From: Bacillus sp. F19
GTDB taxonomy: Bacteria > Bacillota > Bacilli > Bacillales > Bacillaceae
DNA: 64,000 bases
Direction: 5' to 3'
Assembly (NCBI GenBank): GCA_023823795.1
Contig: CP085710.1
Coordinates: forward strand, 4,366,001 to 4,430,000
The position numbers were made by a program, and so were the translations under genes. The notes beneath the pieces are model-generated. The model did no database searches. It was not told the origin of the DNA and was given only the letters and a program-made list of their open reading frames with translations. Shown one piece after another: positions 62,578 through 64,000 of the stretch; position 1 is the stretch's first letter; the number at the start of each line of letters is the position of its first letter.

Positions 62578-63639
62578 TCACCATGCACCCACTCCCTTAA
62601 GCTGCTCCATAACAGCAAGTTCATCGTTAGGAAGCACGATTGGTTTGATTTCAGAGAGATCAACAGCTACGTTTGGATCTTTTAATCCATTTCCTGTTAA
62701 AACAGCAACTGCTTTAGCTCCCTTTTGATAAACGCCCTTCTTCACGCTCTTTATTAATCCTGCAATGGAAGCGCATGAAGCAGGCTCTACAAAAATGCCT
62801 TCAGTCTTTGCTAAAAGCTGATAGGCTTCAATAATTTCCGCGTCTGTTACTTCATCAATAAAGCCGTTTGACTGCTCCGCTGCATGAACAGCTTTATCCC
62901 AGCTTGCCGGGTTGCCGATCCGAATGGCGGTTGCAATCGTTTCAGGATTTTCAATTACTTGATTGCGCACAATGGCAGCTGCTCCCTCTGCTTCAAAGCC
63001 GTGCATTTGCGGGAGGCCAGTCTGATGAATGCTGTCATATTCTAAAAAACCCTTCCAATACGCAGAAATATTTCCGGCATTGCCGACTGGGATTGCCAGA
63101 ATATCCGGAGCTGCTCCCAATGCGTCGCAAAGCTCGAATGCAGCTGTTTTTTGCCCTTCGAGTCTGTAAGGATTCACAGAGTTTACAAGAGTAATAGGAA
63201 GCTTCTCAGACATGCTGCGGACCATTGTCAGCGCCTGATCGAAGTTTCCCTTTATAGCAATGATTTCTGCTCCGTACATCACTGCCTGTGCCAGTTTTCC
63301 AAACGCAATTTTCCCGTCAGGAATGACAATAATGCAGCGCATTTTCGCTCTGGCTGCATAGGCAGCTGCTGCAGCAGATGTATTTCCCGTAGAAGCACAG
63401 ATAACTGTATCACTGCCTTCTTCTTTTGCTTTTGCAACAGCCATTACCATTCCTCTGTCTTTAAAGGAGCCCGTCGGATTGGCGCCTTCTGTTTTTGCAT
63501 ACAGCTCAAGCCCTAACTGCTCTGATAGAGTTGGTAAAAAAACAAGAGGGGTATTTCCTTCGTTAAGCGTAAGTAAAGGTGTTTTGTCATTTACGGGCAA
63601 GTAATTCCGGTATTGATTCAAGAGACCTTTCCACATCAT
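62578..63639 (-). CDS. thrC: Threonine synthase
   Basis: 353 residues, PLP fold type II. PLP lysine in [36 protein letters not shown] phosphate/nitrogen loop; [15 protein letters not shown]; and [13 protein letters not shown]. It converts O-phosphohomoserine to threonine. The start ATG overlaps the hom stop (ATGA), a sign of coupled translation; a second ATG follows immediately. Confidence 0.95.
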   Translation of the reverse strand: MMWKGLLNQYRNYLPVNDKTPLLTLNEGNTPLVFLPTLSEQLGLELYAKTEGANPTGSFKDRGMVMAVAKAKEEGSDTVICASTGNTSAAAAAYAARAKMRCIIVIPDGKIAFGKLAQAVMYGAEIIAIKGNFDQALTMVRSMSEKLPITLVNSVNPYRLEGQKTAAFELCDALGAAPDILAIPVGNAGNISAYWKGFLEYDSIHQTGLPQMHGFEAEGAAAIVRNQVIENPETIATAIRIGNPASWDKAVHAAEQSNGFIDEVTDAEIIEAYQLLAKTEGIFVEPASCASIAGLIKSVKKGVYQKGAKAVAVLTGNGLKDPNVAVDLSEIKPIVLPNDELAVMEQLKGVGAW

Positions 63640-64000
63640 GAGTAACCGTTCCCTTCTACGCGATATGAGCTTTTAATGCCCTTTACGACTTCAAGATCAA
63701 GCAGGTTTGAAAGGATCTCATCAAAGTCTTTGTTTGATGCCTGATGCGTGACAATCACAATTTCTGCCAGATTGCTGTTTTTTAGCGGAAGCTGCAGAAT
63801 TTTCTCAAAGCTGACCCCGCGTTCTGAGAACAAGGAAGTAATTGTTGAAAATGCCCCCACCTGATCTTTCACATGAATCCGAAGGAAATGCTGGGCATAG
63901 ATTTCATCGCTCTGCTTCAATGCTTTTTCAAATTGAGGAAGCACTGCGCTTCGTCCATTCACTCCAAGTCTCATATTTTTCATGACGCCTACTAGATCAG
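63636..64000 (-). CDS. hom: Homoserine dehydrogenase, C-terminal part (runs off window)
   Basis: The visible part encodes [20 protein letters not shown] near the edge and then an ACT domain ([35 protein letters not shown]). The frame stays open to position 64000, so this is the C-terminal regulatory third of the enzyme that reduces aspartate semialdehyde to homoserine. The ACT domain fits feedback control by threonine. First gene of the hom-thrC-thrB operon. Confidence 0.9.
   Translation of the reverse strand, partial: DLVGVMKNMRLGVNGRSAVLPQFEKALKQSDEIYAQHFLRIHVKDQVGAFSTITSLFSERGVSFEKILQLPLKNSNLAEIVIVTHQASNKDFDEILSNLLDLEVVKGIKSSYRVEGNGYS

Noticed and set aside
1-64000. CRISPR arrays, tRNA or rRNA genes
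   Set aside because: No regularly spaced identical repeats with unique spacers and no cloverleaf or rRNA-like sequence were noticed; the tandem repeats found are coding or too few and degenerate.

Overview
The window comes from a low-GC, endospore-forming member of the Bacillaceae (Bacillus/Metabacillus type). Most protein genes have strong AGGAGG-like ribosome binding sites and TTG/GTG starts are common. Spore-related genes are present (a GerPF/YueG-type protein and a sporulation-kinase-like histidine kinase). Gene order follows the Bacillus subtilis yue, yui/yum/yut and thr neighbourhoods: yueI, yueG, yueF, yueE, yueD; adeR-ald; yuiH, bioY, yuiF, pepA, yuiD, yuiC, yuiB, yuiA; yumB, yumC; a HesB-type protein, dapF, yuzB, yutJ, yuzD, nfu, yuxL, thrB, thrC, hom. 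Symbols rest on recognising the protein families and this order, not on a search.

Layout. 0-6.7 kb: yueI with small membrane proteins, a YoaE-like molybdopterin enzyme, yueG and yueF, mixed with decayed genes (an HpaB-type hydroxylase remnant, a LacI regulator with its middle deleted, a frameshifted coiled-coil gene). 6.8-8.4 kb: IS1182-type element, copy 1. 8.4-16.5 kb: CorC/HlyC-type protein, MerR regulator, VTT membrane protein, secreted lipase, yueE, XRE regulator, secreted charged protein, DinB protein, yueD. 16.7-21.2 kb: a 1,508-residue secreted nuclease/5'-nucleotidase with three cell-wall-binding repeats. 22.3-32.3 kb: adeR-ald, DsbA-like protein, EamA transporter, histidine kinase, yuiH, BirA-controlled bioY, IS copy 2, DUF6241 protein. 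32.4-48 kb: the yui/yum/yut core (peptidase, transporters, flavoproteins, Fe-S assembly, lysine biosynthesis). About 48.05-58.6 kb: an accessory island between yutJ and yuzD. 58.7-64 kb: yuzD, nfu, yuxL and the threonine operon hom-thrC-thrB.

The accessory island is where unfamiliar biology is most likely. It holds two different IS110-family recombinases with structured flanks, a convergent pair of proteins I cannot assign (50.2-51.8 kb, one of them broken by a frameshift and a stop), a WGxxGxxG-anchored secreted peptide, a DUF3231 protein, a solitary RES-domain protein with a zinc-ribbon-like N-terminus, a LexA-type DNA-binding domain without its peptidase, several gene stumps, and a family of short GCGCCC-type repeats seen only there.

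Other notable points. Both IS1182-type copies are 1,544 bp, sit between 24-bp direct repeats that are each a whole terminator hairpin, and are inactivated by different small indels. bioY has a clear BirA operator and yumC a Fur-like box. A dispersed repeat follows the stop codons of several genes. A family of very small membrane proteins has two members around yueI. Disrupted genes are confined to non-core genes while very long core ORFs are intact, which favours real decay over general sequence error, although some indels lie in homopolymer runs and need read-level checking.
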